DNA of 9,403 nt, from positions 1 to 9,403 of the forward strand of contig JANPJJ010000180.1 in NCBI GenBank assembly GCA_031425455.1. The letters run 5' to 3'. The DNA is from Sandaracinobacteroides sp031425455. GTDB lineage: Bacteria > Pseudomonadota > Alphaproteobacteria > Sphingomonadales > Sphingomonadaceae. Shown here one piece after another: positions 1-6,182 of this stretch (its first letter is position 1; each line of letters begins with the position of its first letter). A program made the position numbers and the translations under genes. The notes below the pieces were generated by a model that made no database searches, was not told where the DNA came from, and worked only from the letters and a program-made list of their open reading frames with translations.

Positions 1-97
1 GCAGGCGCTGGAGCTGGCCTTCCTGCTAGCGGAGGAGCTGGCCGCGATCCGCAAGCGGCAGGACGGGAAGCCACAGGACGGCGCCATGGCAGCCTGA
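1..97 (+). CDS. C-terminal end of an unidentified protein (cut by the window edge)
   Basis: An open frame enters from the left edge (first full codon at base 2) and stops with TGA at 95-97. The 31 visible residues start QALELAFLLAEELAAIRKRQ and end in a short polar, alanine-ending tail. Nearly every codon ends in G or C, as in the genes beside it, which supports real coding. The visible part is probably a terminal helix followed by a disordered tail. No family can be recognised from so little. It lies 64 bases upstream of the P450 on the same strand and could belong to the same transcript. Confidence 0.6.
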   Translation, partial: QALELAFLLAEELAAIRKRQDGKPQDGAMAA

Positions 98-105
98 ATG
101 TCGCT

Positions 106-134
106 TTGATTATGGCAGGCTTTGTGCGTATCTC
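106..134 (+). promoter_or_regulatory. Possible sigma70-type promoter for the P450 gene
   Basis: The 64-base gap before the P450 is clearly AT-richer than its surroundings. It contains TTGATT (106-111) and TATCTC (129-134) separated by exactly 17 bases, a loose match to -35 and -10 boxes. A start point near 141 would leave a very short leader of about 20 bases. This is a visual match only. Read-through from the upstream gene is an equally good explanation for P450 expression. Confidence 0.3.
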
Positions 135-161
135 CATTACGCAAAAATTCGGAGCCAGCCC

Positions 162-1541
162 ATGAATGCACCGGTCGACCCCAAGGACCTTTACCCCGCC
201 GACCTGAAATCGCGCGGGTTCCGGGATCTCGCGCATGTGCCTGGCCCGAAACCGGCGCGTTCGAAGACGTGGCGGACGATCAAGTTCCTGAACGATCCGA
301 AGGGGGTGATCGCGAATCTGGCTGCCACCTACGGCCATGTGTTTCGTCGCCAGGATTATATGGGCTGGGGCGTGACCCTGCTGGGGCCGGAGGCGAACGA
401 GCTGGTCCTGTTCAACAAGGACCGTATCTTCTCGTCCAAGCTGGGGTGGGACCCGGTGCTGGAGCTGGTGTTTCCCAACGGGCTGATGATGATGGATTTT
501 GAACATCACCGCTCGCAGCGCAAGACGCTGTCGGTCGCGTTCAAGCCCGAGCCGATGAAGGTGTATCTGACCGGCCTGAACGAGGGGATCGAGCGTCGCC
601 TGGGCCAATGGAGCACCACGGACACGTTCAAATTCTATCCGGCGATCAAGGACCTGACGCTGGACCTTGCCGCCGGCTCGTTCCTGGGGCTGCCCTGGGG
701 GCCGGAGGCCGAGAAGATCAACCAGGCTTTTACCGACATGGTGCAGGCCTCGATCGCGATCGTTCGCCGGCCGCTCCCGTTCACCCAGATGCGGCGCGGG
801 ACAAAGGGGCGACAGTTCCTCTGCGACTATTTCGGGGCCGAGATCCCGAAGCGACGCGGGCGGCCCGCAGACGATTTCTTCAGCCAGTTCTGCAACGCGG
901 TCGACGAGGACGGGAACGAGCTGACCGCGCCGGAGATCATCGACCATATGAACTTCCTGATGATGGCGGCACACGACACGCTGACTTCGTCGTTCACGTC
1001 CATGGTCTATCTGCTGGGGATCAACCCCGAGTGGCAGGAGAAGCTGCGCGGGGAGGTGGATGGGGTCCGCGCGCGGCACGGCAGCAAGCTCACCTATGAG
1101 GCGCTGGGCGAGCTCGAACTCGTCGAGATGGCATTCAAGGAATCGTTGCGCCTGATCCCGCCGGTGCCGATGATCCCGCGCCGGGCGGTGAAGGACTTCG
1201 TGTTTCAGGGCTACCGCATCCCCGCGGGGGCGGGCGTCGGCATAAACACGCTTTATACGCACCATATGCCAGAGCATTGGCCGGATCCGGATAAATTCGA
1301 TCCCTTGCGTTTCACGACGCAGATTGCAGCCACCCGGCACAAATATGCCTGGGTGCCGTTCGGCGGCGGCGCGCACATGTGCCTGGGGCTGCACTTCGCC
1401 TACATGCAGGCCAAGGCCTTCTTCTTCCACCTGCTGTCGGAGCGGCGCATCGTGCTGCCGGAAGGTTACACCAGCGAGTTTCGGATGGTGCCGATTCCGC
1501 GGCCGAAAGACGGGCTGCCGGTGCGGTTGGTCGCGCGTTGA
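162..1541 (+). CDS. Cytochrome P450 monooxygenase
   Basis: This is a heme-thiolate monooxygenase of 459 residues, a full-length soluble bacterial P450 without a membrane anchor or fused reductase. The I-helix oxygen-binding motif is AAHDT (269-273), with alanine where the usual motif has glycine. The K-helix ExxR is E327/R330 (KESLR), the PERF-like motif is DPLRF (380-384), and the heme loop is FGGGAHMCLG with ligand Cys407. The ATG at 162 has GGAG (151-154) seven bases upstream. No ferredoxin or ferredoxin reductase gene lies nearby, so the redox partner must be encoded elsewhere. The HDTLTS stretch and the length resemble the CYP26/CYP120-like branch (retinoid- and sterol-type hydroxylases) more than the short camphor-type P450s, but subfamily and substrate are inference. 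The following hydrolase is translationally coupled to it. Confidence 0.95.
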   Translation: MNAPVDPKDLYPADLKSRGFRDLAHVPGPKPARSKTWRTIKFLNDPKGVIANLAATYGHVFRRQDYMGWGVTLLGPEANELVLFNKDRIFSSKLGWDPVLELVFPNGLMMMDFEHHRSQRKTLSVAFKPEPMKVYLTGLNEGIERRLGQWSTTDTFKFYPAIKDLTLDLAAGSFLGLPWGPEAEKINQAFTDMVQASIAIVRRPLPFTQMRRGTKGRQFLCDYFGAEIPKRRGRPADDFFSQFCNAVDEDGNELTAPEIIDHMNFLMMAAHDTLTSSFTSMVYLLGINPEWQEKLRGEVDGVRARHGSKLTYEALGELELVEMAFKESLRLIPPVPMIPRRAVKDFVFQGYRIPAGAGVGINTLYTHHMPEHWPDPDKFDPLRFTTQIAATRHKYAWVPFGGGAHMCLGLHFAYMQAKAFFFHLLSERRIVLPEGYTSEFRMVPIPRPKDGLPVRLVAR

Positions 1542-2488
1542 GGCGATCGTTCGGCTGGCTGGCGGTCGTCGCCGGCCTGTTGGCGGTTGCCTTCCTGCTG
1601 CTGCGCACGCCGGACATCCCAGCCGAAGACCTGCGAGCCAAATATGCCTCGCCGCAGTCGCAGTTTCTGGCGCTGTCCCCCGGGTTCGTGGTCCATGTGC
1701 GCGACGAGGGCCCGCGCGATGCACCAGTGCTGTTGCTGGCGCACGGTTCCAACGCTTCGCTGCACACATGGGAGCCGTGGGTCGCTCGCCTGAGCGAACG
1801 CTACAGGGTGGTGACGCTGGACTTGCAGGGCCACGGGCTCACCGGGCCCATACCGTCGGGCTGCTACACGCGTGAATGCATGGTCACGACAATAGAAGCG
1901 GTGCGGCAGCGGCTGGCGATCGAAAGGTTTGCCATCGGCGGCAGTTCGATGGGCGGCGCGGTCGCCTGGACTTACGCGCTGGAGCATTCCGAACGGGTGA
2001 AGGCGCTGGTGCTGGTCGCATCGTCCGGGGCACCCCGCGCCGGGGGCGGGACCGATCCGATCGGTTTCAGGCTAGCGCGGATGCCGTTGATTCGGGAACT
2101 GGCGGTTGTCGTCACGCCGCGCGCGCTGATCGAGCGATCGCTGGCACAATCGGTTTCGGTCGCGTCGGCGGCGTCGGCTGAGGCTGTCGACCGCTATTGG
2201 GAGCTGCTGCGCTACCCGGGCAATCGCCGCGCGACCTTGCAGCGCTTCCCGTCCGAGCCGGCGACGAAGGAACGGCTTGCCCCGCTGCAGCGACTGCCGG
2301 TGTTGCTGCTGTGGGGGACCGAGGACAGGCTGCTTGCGGTTGCAGAGGCGCGTTTCTTCGCCGATGCGATGCCGCAGGCGAAGCTGATCGCCTATCCGGG
2401 GATCGGCCACCTGCCGCAGGAAGAAACGCCGGACCGGTCGGCGGCCGACGTGGCAGCGTTTCTGGACGACGTGGGCGTTGGCGGGTGA
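1538..2488 (+). CDS. Membrane-anchored alpha/beta-fold hydrolase
   Basis: This is a serine hydrolase of the alpha/beta fold, 316 residues from the start chosen here. The first 22 residues (MRRSFGWLAVVAGLLAVAFL then LL) are two arginines and one hydrophobic segment without a clear cleavage site, so a signal anchor with a periplasmic catalytic domain is likely. The oxyanion-hole motif HGSN begins at H69, the nucleophile elbow is GSSMG with Ser137, the acid is probably Asp263 (WGTED), and the base is His291 (GIGHLPQE). The open frame runs upstream inside the P450, but the TTG at 1538 overlaps the P450 stop as TTGA and places the anchor at the N-terminus. The likely activity is an esterase, lipase or related C-C/C-O hydrolase. 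The substrate is unknown, but the coupling suggests it follows the P450 in one pathway. Confidence 0.88.
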   Translation: MRRSFGWLAVVAGLLAVAFLLLRTPDIPAEDLRAKYASPQSQFLALSPGFVVHVRDEGPRDAPVLLLAHGSNASLHTWEPWVARLSERYRVVTLDLQGHGLTGPIPSGCYTRECMVTTIEAVRQRLAIERFAIGGSSMGGAVAWTYALEHSERVKALVLVASSGAPRAGGGTDPIGFRLARMPLIRELAVVVTPRALIERSLAQSVSVASAASAEAVDRYWELLRYPGNRRATLQRFPSEPATKERLAPLQRLPVLLLWGTEDRLLAVAEARFFADAMPQAKLIAYPGIGHLPQEETPDRSAADVAAFLDDVGVGG

Positions 2489-2518
2489 CCCGGCGCAGTC
2501 TTTAACAATTTTACAGCC

Positions 2519-2599
2519 TGCCATTCCAGCGAAGGCTGACATCTCCCCCGGTTGAGCGGGCGACAAGCTGGGAGATGCCAGCCTGCGCTGGCATGACGG
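2519..2599. repeat. Paired inverted REP-like repeat between convergent genes
   Basis: The right arm (2570-2599) carries a perfect 8-bp hairpin, ATGCCAGC-CTGC-GCTGGCAT (2575-2594), flanked by GGGAG on the left and GACGG on the right. The left arm (2519-2547) is the same unit in inverted orientation but decayed: ATTCCAGC-GAAG-GCTGACAT pairs at 6 of 8 positions, followed by CTCCC. The two arms are separated by 22 bases and can also fold on each other. This is the geometry of a REP doublet (REPIN/BIME-like). It occupies most of the 119 bases between the hydrolase stop and the tgt stop, where it could block transcription from both sides. There is no T-tract, so it is not a textbook intrinsic terminator. 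Confidence 0.8.
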
Positions 2600-2607
2600 C
2601 ATAAATA

Positions 2608-3735
2608 CTATGGAGAGGATGGCTCCGGAGGCTCTAGCTGTGCCAGTCTTGCCTTGGCAAAGCTCTCCACGTTCCCCTCCGCAATCGCATCCCGCAGGCC
2701 CTGCATCAGCTGCTGATAGTGCCGGATGTTATGCTCGGTCAGCAGCATCGGCCCCAGGATCTCGTCGGTGCGGACCAGATGGTGCAGATAGGCCCGGCTG
2801 TAGTGGGCGCACACCGGGCAGGGGCATTGCGGGTCCAGCGGGCCGCTGTCTTCGGCGTGCCTTGCATTCCTGAGGTTCAGCGTGCCGTCCAGCGTGAAGG
2901 CCTGCGCGGTGCGGCCCGAGCGGGTGGGGAGCACGCAATCGAACATGTCGACGCCGCGCAGCACCGCGCCGATGATGTCGGACGGCTTGCCCACCCCCAT
3001 CAGGTAGCGCGGCCGGTCTGCCGGGAGCATCGCGGGGGCATAGTCCAGCACCTCGAACATCGCGCCCTGCCCTTCGCCGACGGCCAGGCCGCCGATCGCA
3101 TAGCCTTCGAAGCCGATTTCGGTGAGCCTGTCGGCCGACTCGCGGCGCAGATCCTCGAACAGGCTGCCTTGCTGGATTCCGAACAGCGCGGGGGCGGGAT
3201 CGGCCAGAAAGGCATCGCGGGATCGCTTTGCCCAGCGCATCGACAAGCGCATGGAGCGCGCCGCCTCGTCATGTGTGGCGCCGTTCCCGGTGCATTCGTC
3301 GAACGCCATCACGATGTCGGAGCCGAGCAGGCGCTGGATTTCGACCGACCGCTCCGGGCTGACGAAATGCTTGGAGCCGTCGACATGGCTCTGGAAGGAC
3401 ACGCCTTCCTCGCGCATCTTCACCAGAGCCCCCAGGCTCATCACCTGATAGCCGCCCGAGTCGGTGAGGATCGGGTGCGGCCAATTCATGAAGCGGTGCA
3501 ACCCGCCCAGCCGCGCCACCCGCTCGGCCCCGGGGCGGAGCATCAGATGATAGGTGTTGCCCAGGATGATGTCGGCGCCCGCGGCCCGCACGGCACCAGG
3601 GTGCATCGCCTTGACGGTGGCGGCGGTCCCGACCGGCATGAAGGCGGGCGTGCGGATCGTGCCGCGCGCTGTTGTGATTTCACCGGTCCGGGCGCGGCCA
3701 TCGGTGGTGTGGATGCCAAAAGCGAACTCAGCCAT
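2608..3735 (-). CDS. tgt: tRNA-guanine transglycosylase (queuine tRNA-ribosyltransferase)
   Basis: Tgt exchanges guanine-34 for preQ1 in tRNAs with GUN anticodons, part of queuosine synthesis. The protein has 375 residues from the start used here, close to the usual bacterial length. Visible signatures are DIILGNTYHL, DSGGYQVMSL with the conserved active-site Asp92, VMAFDECT, the nucleophile Asp266 in MFDCVLPTRSGR, and the zinc site Cys304, Cys306, Cys309 (CPCPVC) plus His335 (TEHN), spaced as in characterised Tgt enzymes. The frame continues 22 codons further upstream inside queA, but the family's N-terminus matches MAEFAFGIH at 3735. That ATG overlaps the queA stop by 8 bases (ATGGCTGA). 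No clear Shine-Dalgarno is seen, so translation is probably coupled to queA. The gene is followed by the inverted REP-like repeat. Confidence 0.97.
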   Translation of the reverse strand: MAEFAFGIHTTDGRARTGEITTARGTIRTPAFMPVGTAATVKAMHPGAVRAAGADIILGNTYHLMLRPGAERVARLGGLHRFMNWPHPILTDSGGYQVMSLGALVKMREEGVSFQSHVDGSKHFVSPERSVEIQRLLGSDIVMAFDECTGNGATHDEAARSMRLSMRWAKRSRDAFLADPAPALFGIQQGSLFEDLRRESADRLTEIGFEGYAIGGLAVGEGQGAMFEVLDYAPAMLPADRPRYLMGVGKPSDIIGAVLRGVDMFDCVLPTRSGRTAQAFTLDGTLNLRNARHAEDSGPLDPQCPCPVCAHYSRAYLHHLVRTDEILGPMLLTEHNIRHYQQLMQGLRDAIAEGNVESFAKARLAQLEPPEPSSP

Positions 3736-4744
3736 CGGGCAGCAATAGCGAACTGTCCCCGTAAGAATAGAAGCGGTAGCCGTTCGCGATGGCATTGGCA
3801 TAGGCCACCCGCATCCGGTCGAGCCCCATCAATGCGCTGACCAGCATGAAGAGGGTGCTTTTCGGCAGGTGGAAGTTGGTGATCAGGCCATCTATCCAGC
3901 GAATGCGGGTGCCCGGCGTGATGAAGATGTCGGTGGTGCCGGTAAAAGGCTGCAGCGCCGCGCTTTCGAGCAGGCGTAGCGAGGTTGTGCCGACTGCGAT
4001 GATGCGCCGGCCTTCGGCTCGGGCGGCCTTCAGCCGGGCAGACACGTCGCTCGGGACTTGCCCCCATTCGGCGTGCATTCGATGGTCTTCGGTGCGGTCG
4101 GCCTTTACCGGCAAGAAGGTCCCGGCGCCGACGTGCAGCGTAACCGTCTCGCGCTGGATTCCGGCTGCGTCCAATGCAGCGAGCAGGTCTGGCGTGAAAT
4201 GCAGCCCTGCGGTGGGCGCCGCCACGGCCCCGCCGGTGCGGGCATAGAGCGTTTGATAGTCCGCGCGGTCCTGCGCATCGATCCCGCGCTTTCGGGCGAT
4301 ATAGGGCGGCAACGGCATCCGGCCGGCACGTTCCAGCGCAACTTCCAGAGGGTCTTGGCTTTCGAAGCGCCACTGCACTTCGCCGTTGGAGCGCTTTTCA
4401 ACCACCGTACCGCCGAGCCCGGCGCCGAAATCGATGTGGTCGCCTGGCTTCAGGCGGCGCGAATTGCGCACGAACGACAGCCACTCCATCGGGCCGAGCC
4501 TGAGGTGAAGCGTGACATCGATCTGCGCCTCACCCTTTCGACCGGCAAGCTGGGCCGGGATCACGCGAGTGTCGTTGAACACCAGCACGTCGCCGGGGCG
4601 CAGATGGGCGGGCAAATCGCGGACGATATGGTCGGACAGGCCCGCGGGGGTAACCTTCAGCAGCCGCGCGGAGTCGCGCGGGACCGCGGGACGAAGTGCG
4701 ATGCGGTCTTCGGGGAGGTGGAAATCGAAGTCGGACACGCGCAT
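3728..4744 (-). CDS. queA: S-adenosylmethionine:tRNA ribosyltransferase-isomerase
   Basis: QueA transfers and isomerises the ribosyl part of S-adenosylmethionine onto preQ1 in tRNA, giving epoxyqueuosine. It acts directly after Tgt in the pathway. The 338-residue protein begins MRVSDFDFHLPEDRIA, the standard QueA N-terminus. Conserved blocks follow in order: FNDTRVIPAQ (56-65), PTAGLHF (177-183), GAGTFLPVKADRTEDHRMHAE (a strong QueA signature), GTTSLRLLE (252-260) and NFHLPKSTL (290-298). The length is typical and no key block is missing. The Shine-Dalgarno upstream of the ATG at 4744 is weak. A 77-base gap containing a REP-like hairpin separates it from the cyclophilin upstream, and it overlaps tgt downstream, so queA-tgt is one translational unit. 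Confidence 0.97.
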   Translation of the reverse strand: MRVSDFDFHLPEDRIALRPAVPRDSARLLKVTPAGLSDHIVRDLPAHLRPGDVLVFNDTRVIPAQLAGRKGEAQIDVTLHLRLGPMEWLSFVRNSRRLKPGDHIDFGAGLGGTVVEKRSNGEVQWRFESQDPLEVALERAGRMPLPPYIARKRGIDAQDRADYQTLYARTGGAVAAPTAGLHFTPDLLAALDAAGIQRETVTLHVGAGTFLPVKADRTEDHRMHAEWGQVPSDVSARLKAARAEGRRIIAVGTTSLRLLESAALQPFTGTTDIFITPGTRIRWIDGLITNFHLPKSTLFMLVSALMGLDRMRVAYANAIANGYRFYSYGDSSLLLPDG

Positions 4745-4787
4745 CTGGGTGGATCCAACGGTTTCGGGCGGTGGACAATCGGGGAGC

Positions 4788-4818
4788 GGGGAGATCCCAG
4801 CCTACGCTGGGATGACAG
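4788..4818. repeat. Single REP-like hairpin between cyclophilin gene and queA
   Basis: The unit contains an 8-bp perfect stem, ATCCCAGC-CTAC-GCTGGGAT (4794-4813), with the same GGGAG and GAC flanks as the right arm of the 2519-2599 repeat. Relative to that copy the third stem pair has changed from G-C to C-G, so both strands changed while pairing was kept. It begins just past the stop of the cyclophilin gene (4822) on the - strand and sits upstream of queA. It may protect the 3' end of the upstream mRNA or reduce read-through. No T-tract follows. Confidence 0.75.
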
Positions 4819-4821
4819 GCT

Positions 4822-5475
4822 TTACTTTGGCGGCTGGGCCGGCGCGAGCAGCTTGGCGGCTTCGGCAGCAACCGGATCGACAGCAGCCGGCTTGGCCGCA
4901 AAAACCGGAGGCGGTTTGTTGTCGGCTGCGATCGAGGCTTGCAGGATCCGCGAAGGGTTCGCCGGTGGCTCGCCACGCTCGATCGGGTCGACCCACTGCA
5001 TGCCAGAGATCACCCGGCCCAGCACCGTGTAAGTCCGGTCGAGCCGAAGCAGCGGCTGGAACATGATGAAGAACTGGCTGTTCGCCGAGTTCGGGTCTTG
5101 CGTGCGCGCCATGGAAACAGTGCCTCGCACATGCGGCAGCTCGTTGAATTCCGCTTTCAGGTCCGGCAGATCCGATCCGCCCTGCCCGGTGCCCTTGGGA
5201 TCGCCGGTCTGCGCCATGAAGCCGTCGATCACGCGGTGAAACAACAGCCCGTCGTAAAAACCGCGCCGCACCAGTGTCTTCACGCGCTCGACATGGCCCG
5301 GCGCAACGTCCGGCCGAAGCAGGATGGTGACGCGTCCGCCGGTGGACAGGTCCAGATAGAGGATATTGTCCTGCACGATCTGCGGCGCTGCCGGGACGCC
5401 GGAAGGCACCGGCGACTGCGCCAGGGCCGGCGCCCCGAGCAGCAGCCCGACGGTGAGGAGAAGCAGGCGGATCAT
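4822..5475 (-). CDS. Periplasmic cyclophilin-type peptidyl-prolyl cis-trans isomerase
   Basis: This enzyme isomerises X-Pro peptide bonds during protein folding. The 217-residue protein starts MIRLLLLTVGLLLGAPALAQ, a signal peptide with likely cleavage after ALA (residue 19), so it acts in the periplasm. The cyclophilin domain covers about residues 37-180. The signature is FHRVIDGFMAQTGDP, with catalytic-type Arg81 preceded by Phe79 and His80, and is followed by DPNSANSQFFI. The C-terminus is a 30-40 residue alanine/proline-rich tail, probably disordered. The open frame extends 73 codons upstream through the repeat copies at 5552-5659. The ATG at 5475 is chosen because it places the signal peptide at the N-terminus. 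Ribosome binding is weak (GAAAG upstream). Its place between coaD and queA agrees with what I recall of sphingomonad gene order. Confidence 0.94.
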   Translation of the reverse strand: MIRLLLLTVGLLLGAPALAQSPVPSGVPAAPQIVQDNILYLDLSTGGRVTILLRPDVAPGHVERVKTLVRRGFYDGLLFHRVIDGFMAQTGDPKGTGQGGSDLPDLKAEFNELPHVRGTVSMARTQDPNSANSQFFIMFQPLLRLDRTYTVLGRVISGMQWVDPIERGEPPANPSRILQASIAADNKPPPVFAAKPAAVDPVAAEAAKLLAPAQPPK

Positions 5476-5531
5476 CGAACAGGTCTTTCGCTGCGGGCAG
5501 CTTGCCGCTTCATGAACGCACGATACCAGGG

Positions 5532-5600
5532 CTCGATGAGGAAGACTCATCGAGTGCGGCCTGACGGCCGGCGCCCGGTCGGGCTTGCGGCGTTCCGCCG
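5532..5600 (+). repeat. Structured dispersed repeat, copy A (with leading hairpin)
   Basis: A 9-bp perfect hairpin, CTCGATGAG-GAAGA-CTCATCGAG (5532-5554), runs directly into a 49-base body (5552-5600). The body contains three more potential hairpins: GGCC-TGAC-GGCC, GCCCG-GT-CGGGC, and CGGCG-TTC-CGCCG. Copy A matches copy B (5611-5659) at 47 of 49 bases and the inverted copy C (9298-9250) at 42 of 49, counted by eye. It is non-coding and lies between coaD and the cyclophilin gene. I do not recognise a named element, and no transposase is nearby. Confidence 0.85.
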
Positions 5601-5610
5601 GTCTTTGTTT

Positions 5611-5659
5611 GAGTGCGGCCTGACGGCCGGCGCGCGGTCGCGCTTGCGGCGTTCCGCCG
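5611..5659 (+). repeat. Structured dispersed repeat, copy B (body only)
   Basis: A second copy of the 49-base body lies in direct orientation 10 bases after copy A, a 59-base period. It differs from copy A at only two bases, and those two bases pair with each other: GCCCG-GT-CGGGC in A becomes GCGCG-GT-CGCGC in B. The leading 9-bp hairpin of copies A and C is absent here; the sequence before it is T-rich (5604-5610). It ends 31 bases short of the coaD stop. It could lie in the transcript running from coaD towards the cyclophilin gene. Confidence 0.85.
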
Positions 5660-5690
5660 AAAGGTCGGTCGTGATCGCCGGAACGCGGCA

Positions 5691-6182
5691 TCAACGGGCC
5701 GCATTGGCAGCGATGCGGGCCCGGACTTCGGCGGCGATATCGGCGCCCACGAACTTGTCGATCGCGCCGCCATAGCTGGCGATTTCCTTCACCAGCCGCG
5801 ACGCGATCGGCTGGAGGGCGACATCGGCCATCAGGAATACCGTTTCGATCCGGTCGTTCAGCTGCTGGTTCATGCCCGCCATCTGGAACTCATACTCGAA
5901 ATCGGCGACCGCGCGCAGCCCGCGCACGATCATCGAGGCGCCCTGGGCCTCCGCGAAATGCATCAGCAGCGCATCGAACGCCACCACCTCGACATTGGCG
6001 AGCCCCGCCGTTTCGCGCCGCACATGGCCGACCCGCTCCTCCAGTGTGAACAACGGCGACTTGGAAGGGTTGGTGGCGACCCCGATAATGAGGCGATCGA
6101 CCAGTCGGCTGCCGCGGGCGATGATGTCCATGTGCCCCAGCGTGACGGGGTCGAAGGTGCCGGGATAGACGCCGATCCGCAT
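5691..6182 (-). CDS. coaD: Phosphopantetheine adenylyltransferase
   Basis: CoaD transfers AMP from ATP to 4'-phosphopantetheine, giving dephospho-CoA, the penultimate step of coenzyme A synthesis. The 163-residue protein is the usual length. It begins MRIGVYPGTFDPVTLGHMDI, with the nucleotidyltransferase motif TLGH at 14-17 (His17). Further hallmarks are NPSKSPLFTLEERV, IVRGLRAVADFEYEFQMAGM, and the C-terminal IASRLVKEIASYGG, corresponding to the ISSSLVKE-type block of the family. The ATG at 6182 shares one base with the ispA stop (TGATG), so translation is coupled to ispA. The protein is cytosolic. Downstream, 215 bases with two repeat copies separate it from the cyclophilin gene. Confidence 0.97.
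   Translation of the reverse strand: MRIGVYPGTFDPVTLGHMDIIARGSRLVDRLIIGVATNPSKSPLFTLEERVGHVRRETAGLANVEVVAFDALLMHFAEAQGASMIVRGLRAVADFEYEFQMAGMNQQLNDRIETVFLMADVALQPIASRLVKEIASYGGAIDKFVGADIAAEVRARIAANAAR

Noticed and set aside
122..502. A 126-codon frame at the start of the P450 gene in another frame
   Set aside because: It overlaps the P450, which has the Shine-Dalgarno and the family motifs. No supporting signal for a separate small protein.
2719..3840. A 373-codon open frame on the + strand opposite tgt
   Set aside because: Antisense shadow of tgt, whose zinc site and catalytic motifs are intact on the - strand; no recognisable protein features.
5552..5659. Possible CRISPR array from the two direct 49-base repeats
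   Set aside because: There are only two units, the spacer is 10 bases, no cas genes are nearby, and an inverted copy lies 3.6 kb away. It fits a dispersed repeat, not an array.
4058..5775. Two long + strand frames (4058-5032 and 4939-5775) opposite queA, the cyclophilin gene and the repeats
   Set aside because: Shadows created by high GC content and stop-free repeats; low-complexity composition and no family signature.
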